In this document: piece by piece, positions 7,744 to 18,063 of the stretch
Numbering within the stretch: position 1 is the stretch's first letter
How the letters are laid out: each line of letters opens with the position of its first letter
Source of the DNA: JAIEOG01 sp964611895
GTDB lineage: Bacteria; Bdellovibrionota; FAC87; UBA2466
Length of the DNA: 64,000 bases
NCBI GenBank assembly: GCA_964611895.1
Contig: CAZTDN010000009.1
Coordinates: 1-64,000, forward strand
Direction of reading: 5' to 3'
Made by a program: the position numbers and the translations under genes
The notes under the pieces: model-generated
Database searches by the model: none
What the model was told of the DNA's origin: nothing
The model's input: only the letters and a program-made list of their open reading frames with translations

Positions 7744-10700
7744 AAGATCTCTTAAACTTTTTCGATAAGCCAAAGGATCCTCTTAGCTTTAGCGCAGTTA
7801 AAATCTCGCTAGCTAGTCCGGAGAAAATTCGGTCCTGGTCTTATGGAGAAGTAAAGAAGCCAGAAACCATCAACTATCGCACCTTTAAACCGGAGCGAGA
7901 TGGTCTGTTCTGCGCAAAGATCTTCGGCCCCGTAAAAGACTATGAGTGCAACTGCGGTAAATACAAACGCATGAAGCACCGCGGGGTTGTTTGCGAGAAA
8001 TGCGGAGTGGAAGTCATCCAGTCCAAAGTACGTCGTGAGCGCCTTGGACACATTGAGTTGGCTACTCCTGTCGCGCACATTTGGTTTTTGCGAAGTTTGC
8101 CTAGCCGCATTGGCGCTATCCTGGATATTACGCTTAAAAACCTGGAACGCGTTCTTTACTGTGAAGCCTACATCGTAGTGGATCCTGGTAAGGCTCCCGA
8201 CCTGCGCAAAGGCCAGGTTCTCTCTGAAGACGAGTACGCTGTCGCCCGCAAAACTTACAAAAACGATTTCAAAGCAGCTATGGGTGCTGAAGCGGTTCGC
8301 GATATGCTTCGCGAAATCGATCCTGATGCCCTTGCCCGAGAGATCCGTTTGGCGCTAGCACGTACCAATAGCGAAACAGTTCAAAAGAACCTGGCAAAAC
8401 GGCTCAAAGTCGTTGAGGCCTTCAAAGCCTCTTCGAACAAGCCCGATTGGATGATGCTCGAAGTAATTCCTGTCATCCCGCCTGATTTGCGACCTTTGGT
8501 ACCTCTAGATGGCGGTCGATTTGCAACTTCTGATTTAAATGATCTTTACCGTCGAGTTATCAATCGCAACAACCGACTGAAGCGCCTTCAGGAGCTCAAC
8601 GCCCCGGAAATTATTATCCGCAACGAAAAACGGATGCTTCAAGAAGCTGTAGATGCGCTTTTTGACAACGGTCGCCGTGGCCGTACTTTCACTGGTCCTA
8701 ACAAGCGCCCCTTGCGATCCCTGAGCGATATGCTCAAGGGGAAACAAGGTCGTTTCCGCCAAAACTTGCTTGGCAAGCGCGTCGATTACTCTGGCCGTTC
8801 CGTCATCGTGGTAGGGCCTGAACTGAAATTGCACCAGTGCGGTCTCCCGAAAAAGATGGCGCTAGAGCTTTTCAAGCCTTTTATTTTCAACAAGCTCGAA
8901 GAGCGTGGCTTTGTCACAACCATTAAATCGGCCAAAAAAATGGTCGAGCGTGAAATGGACGAAGTTTGGGATATCCTCGATGAAGTTGTTAAGGAACACC
9001 CTATTCTTCTGAACCGCGCGCCCACTCTTCACCGACTTGGGATCCAAGCCTTTGAGCCTGTCCTCATCGAAGGCAAGGCGATCCAATTACACCCGTTAGT
9101 TTGCCAAACCTTCAACGCCGACTTCGACGGTGACCAGATGGCGGTCCACGTACCACTTTCTGTTGAAGCCCAGCTTGAAGCTCGCGTTTTGATGATGTCT
9201 ACGAACAACATCCTTTCGCCGGCGTACGGGAAGCCCATCATCGATCCGACTCAGGATATCGTATTGGGCATCTACTACATGACGCAGCAACGCCTCGCCC
9301 ATAAGGGAGAAGGCAAAGTATTCTCTAGCCCCACAGAAGCTATTTTTGCACACAGTGTGGGTGAAGTGGATCTGCACGCGAAGATCGTTTGCCGCATCGA
9401 CGGAAAACGCTATGAAACGTCTCCGGGCCGCCTGGTCTTGAGAGAAATCGTTCCACCAGAAATCCCGTTCGATGACTATAACCGGGTCATGGACAAAAAA
9501 GCTCTCGCAGAGCTGATGGACCAATGCTACCGGATGGCGGGCAACAAACGGACCGTGATGCTTGCGGATAGGCTGCGCACCCTGGGATTTGAGTACGCGA
9601 CTAAAGCGGGAATCAGCATTTGCATGCAAGACATGCGTATTCCACAGAAGAAAGCGGCTCTTCTAGGATCGGCTCATAAAGAAGTTCAGGAAATCCAAAA
9701 CCAGTACACAGAAGGTTTGATTACTGACGGTGAGCGCTACAATAAAGTGATCGACATCTGGGCGCAGGTCACCGAGCAAGTTGCAGAAGAAATGATGGAA
9801 GAACTTTCCGTCGAGTATGCAACCGATGCATCTGGAAAGAAAGTTCCCCTCCCCTCTATGAACCCCATTTACATGATGGCGGATTCTGGAGCTCGAGGAA
9901 GTGCTGCTCAGATCAAACAGCTAGCGGGGATGCGTGGTTTGATGGCTCGTCCTTCGGGCGAAATCATCGAAACGCCGATCACAGCGAATTTCCGCGAAGG
10001 ATTGGACGCTCTTCAATACTTTATTTCGACTCACGGTGCGCGAAAAGGTCTGGCAGACACCGCGCTCAAGACGGCACATTCTGGTTACCTCACTCGCCGA
10101 CTGGTCGACGTTGCCCAAGACATTGTCGTAGCAACGCCTGACTGCGGAACCACTGAGGGGATTGAAATCACCGCGTTGGTCGAAGGTGGAGAAATTATCG
10201 AAGCGATCGGAGATCGAATCTTGGGTCGCGTTGCGCTCGAGGACATCAAAGATCCCTATACGGATGAAGTGCTCTGCAAAGCCAACGAGGAAATCGATGA
10301 AACGCGCATGCAGATCATCGAGGAAGCTGGAATTGAGAAAGTAACCATCCGCTCAGGCCTAACCTGTAAAGAACAGGACGGGATTTGCTGTCTCTGCTAC
10401 GGCCGCGATCTTTCTCGCGGGCACTTGGTGAACATTGGTGAAGCCGTTGGTATTATCGCTGCCCAAAGTATTGGGGAGCCTGGCACCCAGTTGACGATGC
10501 GCACGTTCCACGTTGGGGGGGCAGCTTCCCGACGTGCAGAGCAAAGCTCTTTGGAAGTCCGGCACGAAGGGTCGGTGAAGCTGATCCGCGCCAATATCGT
10601 CAAAGATCGCGCAGGAACGTTTACGGTGATGAACCGAAACGGCGAGCTCGCTGTGCTGGATGAAACCGGCCGCGAACGAGAGCGCTATCCATTGGTTTAC

Positions 10701-11876
10701 GGAGCAAAGCTCACCATTCAGGATGGCACAAAGGTCACTAAGGGACAGACAGTCGCAACCTGGGATCCTTACACCGTACCCGTACTCACTGAGCAGGGCG
10801 GGAAGATCAATCTGGTAGATATTACCGACGGGATGTCCATCTCTGAGCAAGTCGACGAAGTCACCGGGCTATCTCGTCGGGTGATCATCGACTCTCGCGA
10901 TACGGACCTACGTCCCCGCGTGGTCGTTCTCGACGATAGCGGCAACCCAAAATCGACCTATATGCTGCCGGTGGGCGCGAACATCATCGTTTATGAAGGT
11001 GATGCCGTTCAACCGGGGGACGCGATTGCTAAGATTCCGCGCGAAACCATGAAGACCAAGGACATCACAGGGGGTCTTCCCCGTGTGGCCGAACTCTTTG
11101 AAGCGCGTAAACCGAAAGAAACAGCTGCTATCAGTGAAATCGATGGAACTGTTTCGTTTGGTCGTGACAGCAAAGGCAAGCGCAAACTCTTGGTAACCCC
11201 AGAACACGGGGAACCCAAAGAGTACCTAATTCCCAAAGGCAAACACATCAGCGTTCGCGAAGGGGACTTTGTGCGCGCCGGAGAGCCTTTGATGGATGGC
11301 GCGGCTAACCCGCACGATATTTTGGGCATCTTGGGTGAAAGAGCGTTGGCCAATTACATGGTCAACGAAGTTCAAGAGGTCTACCGTCTGCAAGGGGTGC
11401 GTATCAACGATAAGCACATCGAGCTGATTGTGCGGCAGATGCTCAAACGCGTACGCATCACTGACTCTGGAGATTCGGACTTCTTGTTGGGTGAGCACGT
11501 GGAAAAATGGCGTTTTGAAATCGAAAACGATCGGGTCACCAAACTGGGCAAAAAACCAGCGGTTGCGGCTCCATTGCTCCTGGGGATCACCAAGGCCTCG
11601 CTCAGTACCGAAAGCTTTATTTCGGCGGCTTCTTTCCAAGAAACCACCAAAGTGCTTACGGAAGCAGCGATCCAAGGAAAGATCGATCGGTTGCGCGGCT
11701 TGAAAGAAAACGTGATCATGGGACGTCTCATCCCGGCCGGAACAGGGCTGGAAAACTATCGCCGAGTTACCATTTCGGCTCCTGAAATGACCGAAATGGA
11801 CGATGTGATGGAAGAGATCGAGACGGAAACCATCGATGATCTCGACGCCCTTTCAACGACCGAAGCCAAACTCTAA
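7740..11876 (+). CDS. rpoC: DNA-directed RNA polymerase subunit beta prime
   Basis: This subunit carries the catalytic magnesium site of RNA polymerase. The product has 1378 residues. The N-terminal zinc ribbon includes CNCGKYKRMKHRGVVCEKCG near 60-80. The catalytic loop NADFDGDQMAVH lies near residue 458. The second zinc cluster (CKEQDGICCLCYG) and the bridge-helix and trigger-loop regions are present. The start overlaps the rpoB stop (ATGA), which points to translational coupling. It ends in a 4-nt convergent overlap with the pseudouridine synthase gene and no terminator was recognised there. Confidence 0.98.
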   Translation: MKDLLNFFDKPKDPLSFSAVKISLASPEKIRSWSYGEVKKPETINYRTFKPERDGLFCAKIFGPVKDYECNCGKYKRMKHRGVVCEKCGVEVIQSKVRRERLGHIELATPVAHIWFLRSLPSRIGAILDITLKNLERVLYCEAYIVVDPGKAPDLRKGQVLSEDEYAVARKTYKNDFKAAMGAEAVRDMLREIDPDALAREIRLALARTNSETVQKNLAKRLKVVEAFKASSNKPDWMMLEVIPVIPPDLRPLVPLDGGRFATSDLNDLYRRVINRNNRLKRLQELNAPEIIIRNEKRMLQEAVDALFDNGRRGRTFTGPNKRPLRSLSDMLKGKQGRFRQNLLGKRVDYSGRSVIVVGPELKLHQCGLPKKMALELFKPFIFNKLEERGFVTTIKSAKKMVEREMDEVWDILDEVVKEHPILLNRAPTLHRLGIQAFEPVLIEGKAIQLHPLVCQTFNADFDGDQMAVHVPLSVEAQLEARVLMMSTNNILSPAYGKPIIDPTQDIVLGIYYMTQQRLAHKGEGKVFSSPTEAIFAHSVGEVDLHAKIVCRIDGKRYETSPGRLVLREIVPPEIPFDDYNRVMDKKALAELMDQCYRMAGNKRTVMLADRLRTLGFEYATKAGISICMQDMRIPQKKAALLGSAHKEVQEIQNQYTEGLITDGERYNKVIDIWAQVTEQVAEEMMEELSVEYATDASGKKVPLPSMNPIYMMADSGARGSAAQIKQLAGMRGLMARPSGEIIETPITANFREGLDALQYFISTHGARKGLADTALKTAHSGYLTRRLVDVAQDIVVATPDCGTTEGIEITALVEGGEIIEAIGDRILGRVALEDIKDPYTDEVLCKANEEIDETRMQIIEEAGIEKVTIRSGLTCKEQDGICCLCYGRDLSRGHLVNIGEAVGIIAAQSIGEPGTQLTMRTFHVGGAASRRAEQSSLEVRHEGSVKLIRANIVKDRAGTFTVMNRNGELAVLDETGRERERYPLVYGAKLTIQDGTKVTKGQTVATWDPYTVPVLTEQGGKINLVDITDGMSISEQVDEVTGLSRRVIIDSRDTDLRPRVVVLDDSGNPKSTYMLPVGANIIVYEGDAVQPGDAIAKIPRETMKTKDITGGLPRVAELFEARKPKETAAISEIDGTVSFGRDSKGKRKLLVTPEHGEPKEYLIPKGKHISVREGDFVRAGEPLMDGAANPHDILGILGERALANYMVNEVQEVYRLQGVRINDKHIELIVRQMLKRVRITDSGDSDFLLGEHVEKWRFEIENDRVTKLGKKPAVAAPLLLGITKASLSTESFISAASFQETTKVLTEAAIQGKIDRLRGLKENVIMGRLIPAGTGLENYRRVTISAPEMTEMDDVMEEIETETIDDLDALSTTEAKL

Positions 11877-12760
11877 TTCGAAAATGAAGCGCAGTCTGCT
11901 CCGTACTGGGACTCCTCCCAGCGGAGCGCTGCTGCGCGCAGCTGATGGAACTCGGGCCGAAAGTCCCGCTCCGCCCATTGCAAATCATACAAGGAATCGC
12001 CAATTAGGGGATAGCCGCACGAAGACAGATGCACCCGCACTTGGTGGGTAACCCCAGTTTTACACTCTACTCGAGCTAAAAAACGATCAGGGAGCCTGCG
12101 TACAACTTCAATCGTGCTTTTGGCTAAACGCGCCTCTTTTCCCTCAACTGCCCATCGACCGCGAGGTCCCTTAGCTCTCCCAATGGGGGCAGCGATGGTC
12201 CACTCCGCCTGCTCTGGGACTCCCCAGCACCAAGCCAGATAGACTTTGGTCACTTGTTTCTCGTGAAATCTCTTACGCCAGGTCTCATAGGCATCGAGAG
12301 TCCTCGCGACTAACAACACCCCAGAGGTCCCGGTATCAAGCCGGTGGGGTGTTACCGTAGGTTGGACACCTCCAAACTCTTGGGAAACCCGGGCATCCTT
12401 TGCAAAGGCCCAAGCGGTAACTGTATGGGAGTCGGCCAGTTTTAGAGGGTGACTGGGAATTCCAGCAGGCTTGTCCACCACCCAAAAACCCTCCTCCTCG
12501 TGCAAGAGAGGAATTTGCAACTGAGGCGTCCCCTGCCGAAGACCTTCGAGGTGCCTTTCTAACTGGCTACAATCGAGCCTCTGCTCAGTTCCGAGGCGTT
12601 CCCCCTTTGTTGGCACCCGCCCGTCGAGCTGGACTAGTCCTAGGCTCAAAGCCTCTTCTACCTGGGCACCCGAGAGCTGTGGAAAGAGCCCTCTGAGGCG
12701 CTTATCCACTCTTTCACCCGGTCTATTTGAATTTACCTTCCGATTCAAAGCGGGGTGCAC
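11873..12760 (-). CDS. RluA-family pseudouridine synthase
   Basis: Enzymes of this family isomerise specific uridines in rRNA or tRNA. The 295-residue product has an S4-like RNA-binding region (about 15-70) and the catalytic domain with the motif HRLDTGTSG, where Asp142 is the predicted nucleophile. VVDKPAGIPSHP near 94-105 is also typical. Which site it modifies (RluC, RluD or another type) cannot be told from sequence reading. Its start is 13 bp from the divergent EpmA-like gene, so any promoters must overlap the coding regions. Confidence 0.88.
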   Translation of the reverse strand: MHPALNRKVNSNRPGERVDKRLRGLFPQLSGAQVEEALSLGLVQLDGRVPTKGERLGTEQRLDCSQLERHLEGLRQGTPQLQIPLLHEEEGFWVVDKPAGIPSHPLKLADSHTVTAWAFAKDARVSQEFGGVQPTVTPHRLDTGTSGVLLVARTLDAYETWRKRFHEKQVTKVYLAWCWGVPEQAEWTIAAPIGRAKGPRGRWAVEGKEARLAKSTIEVVRRLPDRFLARVECKTGVTHQVRVHLSSCGYPLIGDSLYDLQWAERDFRPEFHQLRAAALRWEESQYGADCASFSN

Positions 12761-12773
12761 TATACCTCCCGCG

Positions 12774-13685
12774 ATGGATGCCGCAAAAAAAATCGTGGCC
12801 TGGGCGCACTTTCTCCGGGAAAGCCGGCATTTTTTTGACCAAAATGGTTTCGTGGAGGTTACTACCCCCTGCCTTGTACCCGCAGGAGCGTTTGAAGCTA
12901 GTATTGATGCCTTTGATGTAGCTACCTCCCCGCCCCTCCAGCTCCAGACCTCGCCTGAAATGCAGATGAAACCCCTGCTCGCGAAGGGCTCGGGCCCGAT
13001 CTATCAAATCTGCCCCAGCTTTCGAAACGATCCAGACTCTCCGATCCACAAGAAAGAATTCACTATGTTGGAGTTCTATCGACCCAACTGGACCGCTGGT
13101 CAAATCGCATCCCTCACCCGGACCTACTTCAATGCCATCAGCCCACTCCCCATCCAGTGGCGATCCGTTGAGGTGCGTGAGCTCTTCTTAGAGCTCGGGT
13201 TGGATTTGGAACGGCTAACAGACTTGAGAGATTTTCGAACGCACATTGAAAAAACAGGATTAGTGGCTTGCGTGCCCTCCGATACATGGAGCGACTTGTT
13301 TTTTCGGGTTTGGATTGAAAAGATCGAGCCCAACCTCTCGGCGGATGTTGCCACCCTTGTCCAGGGATACCCCGTTGCTGTTTCTCCCCTCACTCAAGTA
13401 AAGCCGGACGCCTTTTGGACAGATCGTTTTGAAATCTATTGGCGGGGTATGGAACTCTGTAACGGGTGTGAAGAGCTTCAAGACCCCAGCGAACTGCGAG
13501 TTCGCTACGAAGAGCAAACCCATCAGCGCACGACGCGGGGCGTCTCACCACACCCATTTCCGGAAAACCTATTCGAAACATTAGAGCTCGGCCTACCGCC
13601 TTGCGCAGGGGTAGCTGTCGGCCTTGATCGTCTCTTTCTTGCCCTACAAAAGCACCAGGGCCATGTGGGCGATTCCCTGCTCTAA
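12774..13685 (+). CDS. epmA: EF-P beta-lysine ligase-like protein (EpmA/GenX family)
   Basis: EpmA is a truncated class II lysyl-tRNA synthetase homologue that attaches beta-lysine to elongation factor P. The product has 303 residues, the size of EpmA and much shorter than LysRS, and it lacks the N-terminal anticodon-binding domain. Visible motifs are LQTSPEMQMK, GPIYQICPSFRND (motif 2), KEFTMLEFYRP, ELCNGCEEL and the C-terminal CAGVAVGLDRL (motif 3). The partner aminomutase EpmB and efp are not in this window. The substrate is inferred from family membership. Confidence 0.85.
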   Translation: MDAAKKIVAWAHFLRESRHFFDQNGFVEVTTPCLVPAGAFEASIDAFDVATSPPLQLQTSPEMQMKPLLAKGSGPIYQICPSFRNDPDSPIHKKEFTMLEFYRPNWTAGQIASLTRTYFNAISPLPIQWRSVEVRELFLELGLDLERLTDLRDFRTHIEKTGLVACVPSDTWSDLFFRVWIEKIEPNLSADVATLVQGYPVAVSPLTQVKPDAFWTDRFEIYWRGMELCNGCEELQDPSELRVRYEEQTHQRTTRGVSPHPFPENLFETLELGLPPCAGVAVGLDRLFLALQKHQGHVGDSLL

Positions 13686-13746
13686 CTCTGCGAGAAAACA
13701 GCCGATAAGTCTGCGTAGGGTCTGCTTTGCTACGCGACAGCGGGCT

Positions 13747-13775
13747 TTGACTTCTGGGAATCCGTTTCCATATTA
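13747..13775 (+). promoter_or_regulatory. Candidate promoter for clpB-htrA
   Basis: TTGACT (13747-13752) and ATATTA (13770-13775) are separated by 17 bp, about 20 bp before the clpB ATG. This looks like a sigma-70-type promoter. The CTTGAAA/CCCCAT elements of a heat-shock sigma-32 promoter were not seen here. Confidence 0.5.
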
Positions 13776-13795
13776 CCGGTTGAGTAGAGCACAAG

Positions 13796-16384
13796 ATGAA
13801 CTTGAATCAATTTACAGTTAAAGCCCAAGAAGCCGTGGTCGATGCACAGAGCGCAGCGATCAAACGCAACCACCAAAGCGTAGACCTCGAACATTTGCTC
13901 TACGCGCTGCTAAAGCAAAAAGACGGGATCGTAGGCCAGTGTTTAGAGAAAATGGCCCCCGGAACGCTCTCAAAATTTAGCGCCTCCGTCGAAAAGGACC
14001 TCGGAAAAAAACCGGTTATCACAGGAAACGTCTCCCCGTACGTATCGCCTGCATTGAATAAACTCTTCGTTCAATCTGAAAACGAATCTAAGCTCCTTAG
14101 GGATGACTTCATAAGCACTGAGCATCTTTTCTTGGCAATGTTTTCATGCACCGATGCGGGGTTGAACGCACTCTTTGAGAAAGCCTCGATTCAAAAGGCA
14201 GGGTTCTTAAATGCGCTCAAAGCCGTTCGCGGTACTCAGAGAGTCACCGACCAAAACCCCGAGGAAAAATACGATGCTCTGGGCAGGTACACACGAGATC
14301 TGACCGCAGTCGCTCGAAACGGTCGGCTTGATCCGGTCATTGGCCGCGACAGCGAAATCCGTAGAACGATTCAGGTCCTGTCTCGTCGAACGAAGAACAA
14401 CCCTGTGTTGATCGGCGAACCCGGCGTGGGCAAGACCGCCATTGCCGAAGGCCTTGCCCAACGGATAGTCAGCGGGGATGTCCCAGAGGGTCTTAAAAAC
14501 AAGAGATTGCTCGCTTTAGACTTGGGCGCCCTAGTTGCAGGTGCCAAGTACCGTGGAGAATTTGAAGAACGACTCAAAGCCATCCTCAAAGAGATCACGG
14601 AATCTCAGGGTAGCATCATTCTTTTTATCGACGAACTTCACACCGTAGTGGGGGCGGGCAAGTCAGAGGGCAGTATGGATGCCTCCAATATGTTGAAGCC
14701 TGCATTAGCCCGCGGTGAGCTAAGGTGCATTGGTGCAACGACCCTAGATGAATTTCGTCTCTACATTGAAAAAGACCCCGCGCTGGAACGCCGGTTTCAG
14801 CAAGTCTACGTTGGGGAGCCATCGGTGGAAGATACCGTCTCCATTCTGCGTGGTCTCAAGGAGCGGTATGAAGTGCACCATGGCATTAAAATTCAGGATG
14901 CCGCGCTAATTGCAGCTGCAAAACTGAGTCATCGGTACATCACCAACCGGCAACTTCCTGACAAGGCGATTGATTTAATCGACGAAGCCGCGAGCAAACT
15001 GCGGATCGAAATCGATAGCATGCCAACAGAAATTGATGAATTGGAACGAAAGCTAATCCAACTCGGCGTGGAACGAGAGGCGCTCAAAAAAGAAGACACT
15101 TCTTCGGCGAAAGCCAGACTAAGCGAAATAGATGCCGCCATTGCTTCTCTCCAAAGTAAATCCGGCACACTCAAGAAACAGTGGCAGGAAGAAAAGAAAG
15201 CTATTTCTGAGATCTCTTCCCTCAAGGAACAGATCGAAGACACTCGCCGCCTCACGGAGAAAGCGGAACGAGAAGGCGATCTCACCAAAGCCGCCGAGCT
15301 TAAGTACGGAAAACTCGGTGAACTCGAAAAAGCTCTCGCTGGTGCTTCGGAAAAAGCCGCTGCCAAGACGGGCGGACATACCATGCTCCGCCAGGACGTT
15401 ACTGAGGAAGATATTGCCGAAGTCGTTGCGAAATGGACCGGGATTCCCGTCGCTAAAATGCTCGAGAGCGAGAAAATGAAGCTCGTGCGAATGGAAGACA
15501 AGATGCGCGAACGCGTCATCGGGCAGGAAGATGCTGTTCGTACTATCTGTAACGCCGTCCGACGCAGCCACGCTGGCTTGGGGGATCCCAAAAAACCTAT
15601 CGGAAGTTTTTTGTTTCTTGGCCCAACGGGCGTCGGAAAAACGGAGACGGCTAAGGCCCTTGCTGAGTTTCTTTTCGATGATGAGAACAACATGGTTCGT
15701 ATCGACATGAGCGAATTCATGGAAAAACATTCAGTCTCCCGCTTGGTGGGAGCACCTCCGGGATACGTGGGCTACGAAGAAGGGGGAGTTCTGACAGAGG
15801 CCGTCCGCCGACGTCCTTACTCCGTCGTGCTATTTGACGAAGTGGAAAAAGCACATCGAGATGTTTTTAATTTGCTACTCCAGGTTCTGGATGATGGGAT
15901 TTTGACCGATGGGCAGGGAAACCAGGTCAACTTCAAAAACACGATCATCATTCTGACCTCGAACCTCGGAACCCAGCATCTAGAGCCTGGGGAACGGGTG
16001 ACCGTCGCCGTCAAAGATCAAATGATGCAGGAAGTCCGGGCGCACTTTCGCCCTGAGTTCCTCAATCGATTAGACGATATAGTGATTTACCAACCACTCA
16101 CAGAATCGGAAATTGGGAAGATTGTTGATATCCAGCTACTGGGGCTAAAGAAGTTGCTCGAAACCAAAAACCTGAGTATCGTCGTCGACGGTTCGGCTAA
16201 GGATCTGTTGACTAAGCGCGGCTATGACCCAGTCTACGGTGCACGACCGCTAAAGCGGTTGATTACCGAAGCGATATTAAACCCTCTCGCGAACAATCTG
16301 CTCGAGGGCAAATTCCAGGCGGGAGACCAGCTTAAAGCAACCTTAGACGGCAAAGGAGAAATCGTTTTTTCAAAGGCCTCCTAA
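13796..16384 (+). CDS. clpB: ATP-dependent disaggregase ClpB
   Basis: ClpB is a hexameric AAA+ machine that, with DnaK, pulls proteins out of aggregates. The product has 862 residues. It has an N-terminal Clp repeat domain (1-150), AAA-1 with Walker A GEPGVGKTAIAEG near 206, a coiled-coil middle domain (about 405-530), and AAA-2 with Walker A GPTGVGKTETAK near 608 and Walker B VVLFDEVEKAH. The long M domain separates it from ClpA and ClpC. It is followed within 21 nt by an HtrA protease gene, suggesting a joint protein-quality-control operon. Confidence 0.96.
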   Translation: MNLNQFTVKAQEAVVDAQSAAIKRNHQSVDLEHLLYALLKQKDGIVGQCLEKMAPGTLSKFSASVEKDLGKKPVITGNVSPYVSPALNKLFVQSENESKLLRDDFISTEHLFLAMFSCTDAGLNALFEKASIQKAGFLNALKAVRGTQRVTDQNPEEKYDALGRYTRDLTAVARNGRLDPVIGRDSEIRRTIQVLSRRTKNNPVLIGEPGVGKTAIAEGLAQRIVSGDVPEGLKNKRLLALDLGALVAGAKYRGEFEERLKAILKEITESQGSIILFIDELHTVVGAGKSEGSMDASNMLKPALARGELRCIGATTLDEFRLYIEKDPALERRFQQVYVGEPSVEDTVSILRGLKERYEVHHGIKIQDAALIAAAKLSHRYITNRQLPDKAIDLIDEAASKLRIEIDSMPTEIDELERKLIQLGVEREALKKEDTSSAKARLSEIDAAIASLQSKSGTLKKQWQEEKKAISEISSLKEQIEDTRRLTEKAEREGDLTKAAELKYGKLGELEKALAGASEKAAAKTGGHTMLRQDVTEEDIAEVVAKWTGIPVAKMLESEKMKLVRMEDKMRERVIGQEDAVRTICNAVRRSHAGLGDPKKPIGSFLFLGPTGVGKTETAKALAEFLFDDENNMVRIDMSEFMEKHSVSRLVGAPPGYVGYEEGGVLTEAVRRRPYSVVLFDEVEKAHRDVFNLLLQVLDDGILTDGQGNQVNFKNTIIILTSNLGTQHLEPGERVTVAVKDQMMQEVRAHFRPEFLNRLDDIVIYQPLTESEIGKIVDIQLLGLKKLLETKNLSIVVDGSAKDLLTKRGYDPVYGARPLKRLITEAILNPLANNLLEGKFQAGDQLKATLDGKGEIVFSKAS

Positions 16385-16405
16385 TGAGGCCGAAGGTTGG
16401 TTGCA

Positions 16406-17959
16406 ATGGAGAAGCAGAGTTTACGTAAGTACCTCCCCTATCTTATCGCCGGTTCCGTGGCCGCTGTAGTCAGCGTCCTCATTTACGCTGGAGCCCAGCT
16501 AGCGTACCAGAAAAAAAGCGATGTCCTGCAAACCGCAGCCCAAGGTGTTCTGGACAACCCCGCATCTGCTCTGGGATCTGAAGGATCCCTTCTGAAAAAA
16601 ACCAGTGAAAGCTTCCGCCTTGTCGCCAAAAAAATCGGCCCCGCAGTAGTCAATATCAAGTCGACTAAAAAAACCACGCCCACCCGAGGCCGCGGACAAC
16701 GCCGCGGAGTACCGGACATGGAAGAAGAGGGACCGCAGGGGGGAATGCCTCGAGATCCCTTTTTCGAGTTTTTTGAGCGCTTCGGAAGTCCCTTCCCCTT
16801 TCCCCAACAAGAAGGACCGCAAACCAGCCTGGGTTCAGGTATTATCGTCGACAAATCTGGCATTGTAGTGACAAACAATCATGTCGTCGCAGAGGCCAAT
16901 GAGATCTTAGTTACCCTCCAGGGCCAGAAAACGGATATTCGGGCCAAGATCATCGGCACCGACCCCAAAACTGATTTGGCGGTATTGAAACTGGAAAAGA
17001 CGCAGGACTTGCCTGAACCTGCGGTTTGGGCAGACTCCAAATCGGTGGAAGTCGGAGACTGGGCCATCGCGATTGGTAGCCCCTTCGCACTGGGGCAATC
17101 TGTTACTGTCGGGATTGTCAGCGCCATTGGGGGCAGAAATTCGCTCGCGCTCACCGGAACAGAGTACAGCGGCGACCTGATTCAAACGGATGCGGCCATC
17201 AACCCCGGAAACTCGGGCGGACCTCTCTGCGATTTGGATGGCAAAGTGATCGGGGTAAACACGGCTATTTACACCCGCAGTGGGGGCTATATGGGAATTG
17301 GATTTGCCATACCTGCTGACCTCGCCAAAGAGGTCACCGGCAAGCTTCAAAAGGATGGGAAAATTGTTCGCGGTTGGCTGGGGGTTTACATCCAACCTCT
17401 GGATGAAGAGCTCGCCAAAGAACTTGGAGTGAAACAGGGCGTAGGCATTCATGAAGTGCTGGAGGACAGCCCTGCTGCTAAGGCCGGCCTGAAAGCCGGC
17501 GATATTGTCACACAAGTGAATGGCAAAGAAGTCACCGAGGTGACCCAGCTTCAGCGAATGATCGGCGGCTTCAAACCCGGTGAAAAAGTGGAAATGCGGG
17601 TTGTCTCCTATACTGAGAAAAAAACCCGCTCCGTTACCGTAAACATTGGGGAACTTCCCGAATCCGAAGGCGAGGTCATCGCCAGTGGGGGTCCCAAAGA
17701 CTCTAGCCCAGACAAACTTGGCCTAGTGGTCGAAATGTCGAAATCTAAAGGGGGCTTAGTTATCGAAGCGATTTCACCCCGTTCTATCGGGGCCCAGCTG
17801 GGCCTTGAAGTAGGAGACGTCCTGATTTCGATCAACCGCAAAAAAATCGATTCGGTGGCAACCTATAAAAAACAGATCGATTCCGCTAAACGCATTTACC
17901 TGGAAGTCCAGCGAAAAGGCCGGGGAATCTTGTTTTTCCCATTCAATATGCCCAACTAA
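16406..17959 (+). CDS. HtrA/DegP-family periplasmic serine protease
   Basis: Members of this family degrade misfolded envelope proteins. The 517-residue product has an N-terminal hydrophobic anchor (about 10-33), a trypsin-like domain with the triad His159 (TNNHVV), Asp190 (KTDLAV) and Ser270 (GNSGGP), then two PDZ domains. A low-complexity Gly/Pro/Glu/Phe insert lies before the protease domain, as in DegP LA loops. The ATG at 16406 was chosen over an in-frame TTG at 16397 because GAAGG at 16392-16396 gives it a 9-nt spacing, whereas the TTG would touch it. DegP, DegQ or DegS subtype is undecided. Confidence 0.9.
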   Translation: MEKQSLRKYLPYLIAGSVAAVVSVLIYAGAQLAYQKKSDVLQTAAQGVLDNPASALGSEGSLLKKTSESFRLVAKKIGPAVVNIKSTKKTTPTRGRGQRRGVPDMEEEGPQGGMPRDPFFEFFERFGSPFPFPQQEGPQTSLGSGIIVDKSGIVVTNNHVVAEANEILVTLQGQKTDIRAKIIGTDPKTDLAVLKLEKTQDLPEPAVWADSKSVEVGDWAIAIGSPFALGQSVTVGIVSAIGGRNSLALTGTEYSGDLIQTDAAINPGNSGGPLCDLDGKVIGVNTAIYTRSGGYMGIGFAIPADLAKEVTGKLQKDGKIVRGWLGVYIQPLDEELAKELGVKQGVGIHEVLEDSPAAKAGLKAGDIVTQVNGKEVTEVTQLQRMIGGFKPGEKVEMRVVSYTEKKTRSVTVNIGELPESEGEVIASGGPKDSSPDKLGLVVEMSKSKGGLVIEAISPRSIGAQLGLEVGDVLISINRKKIDSVATYKKQIDSAKRIYLEVQRKGRGILFFPFNMPN

Positions 17960-18063
17960 CCCCGGAGAATTCTGTTTCAAACGGGAAAAATCTTATGCAA
18001 TGGGCATTGCCGTTTGCTCGAGGCTGCATTAACGAAATTCTTTAATCCTAGGAGAACGCACCC

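Noticed and set aside
11873..11876. Terminator between rpoC and the pseudouridine synthase gene
   Set aside because: The genes overlap by 4 nt and no hairpin with a T-run was seen around the ends.
13686..13795. Heat-shock sigma-32 promoter before clpB
   Set aside because: No CTTGAAA/CCCCAT pair was found. A TTGACT/ATATTA pair is present instead.
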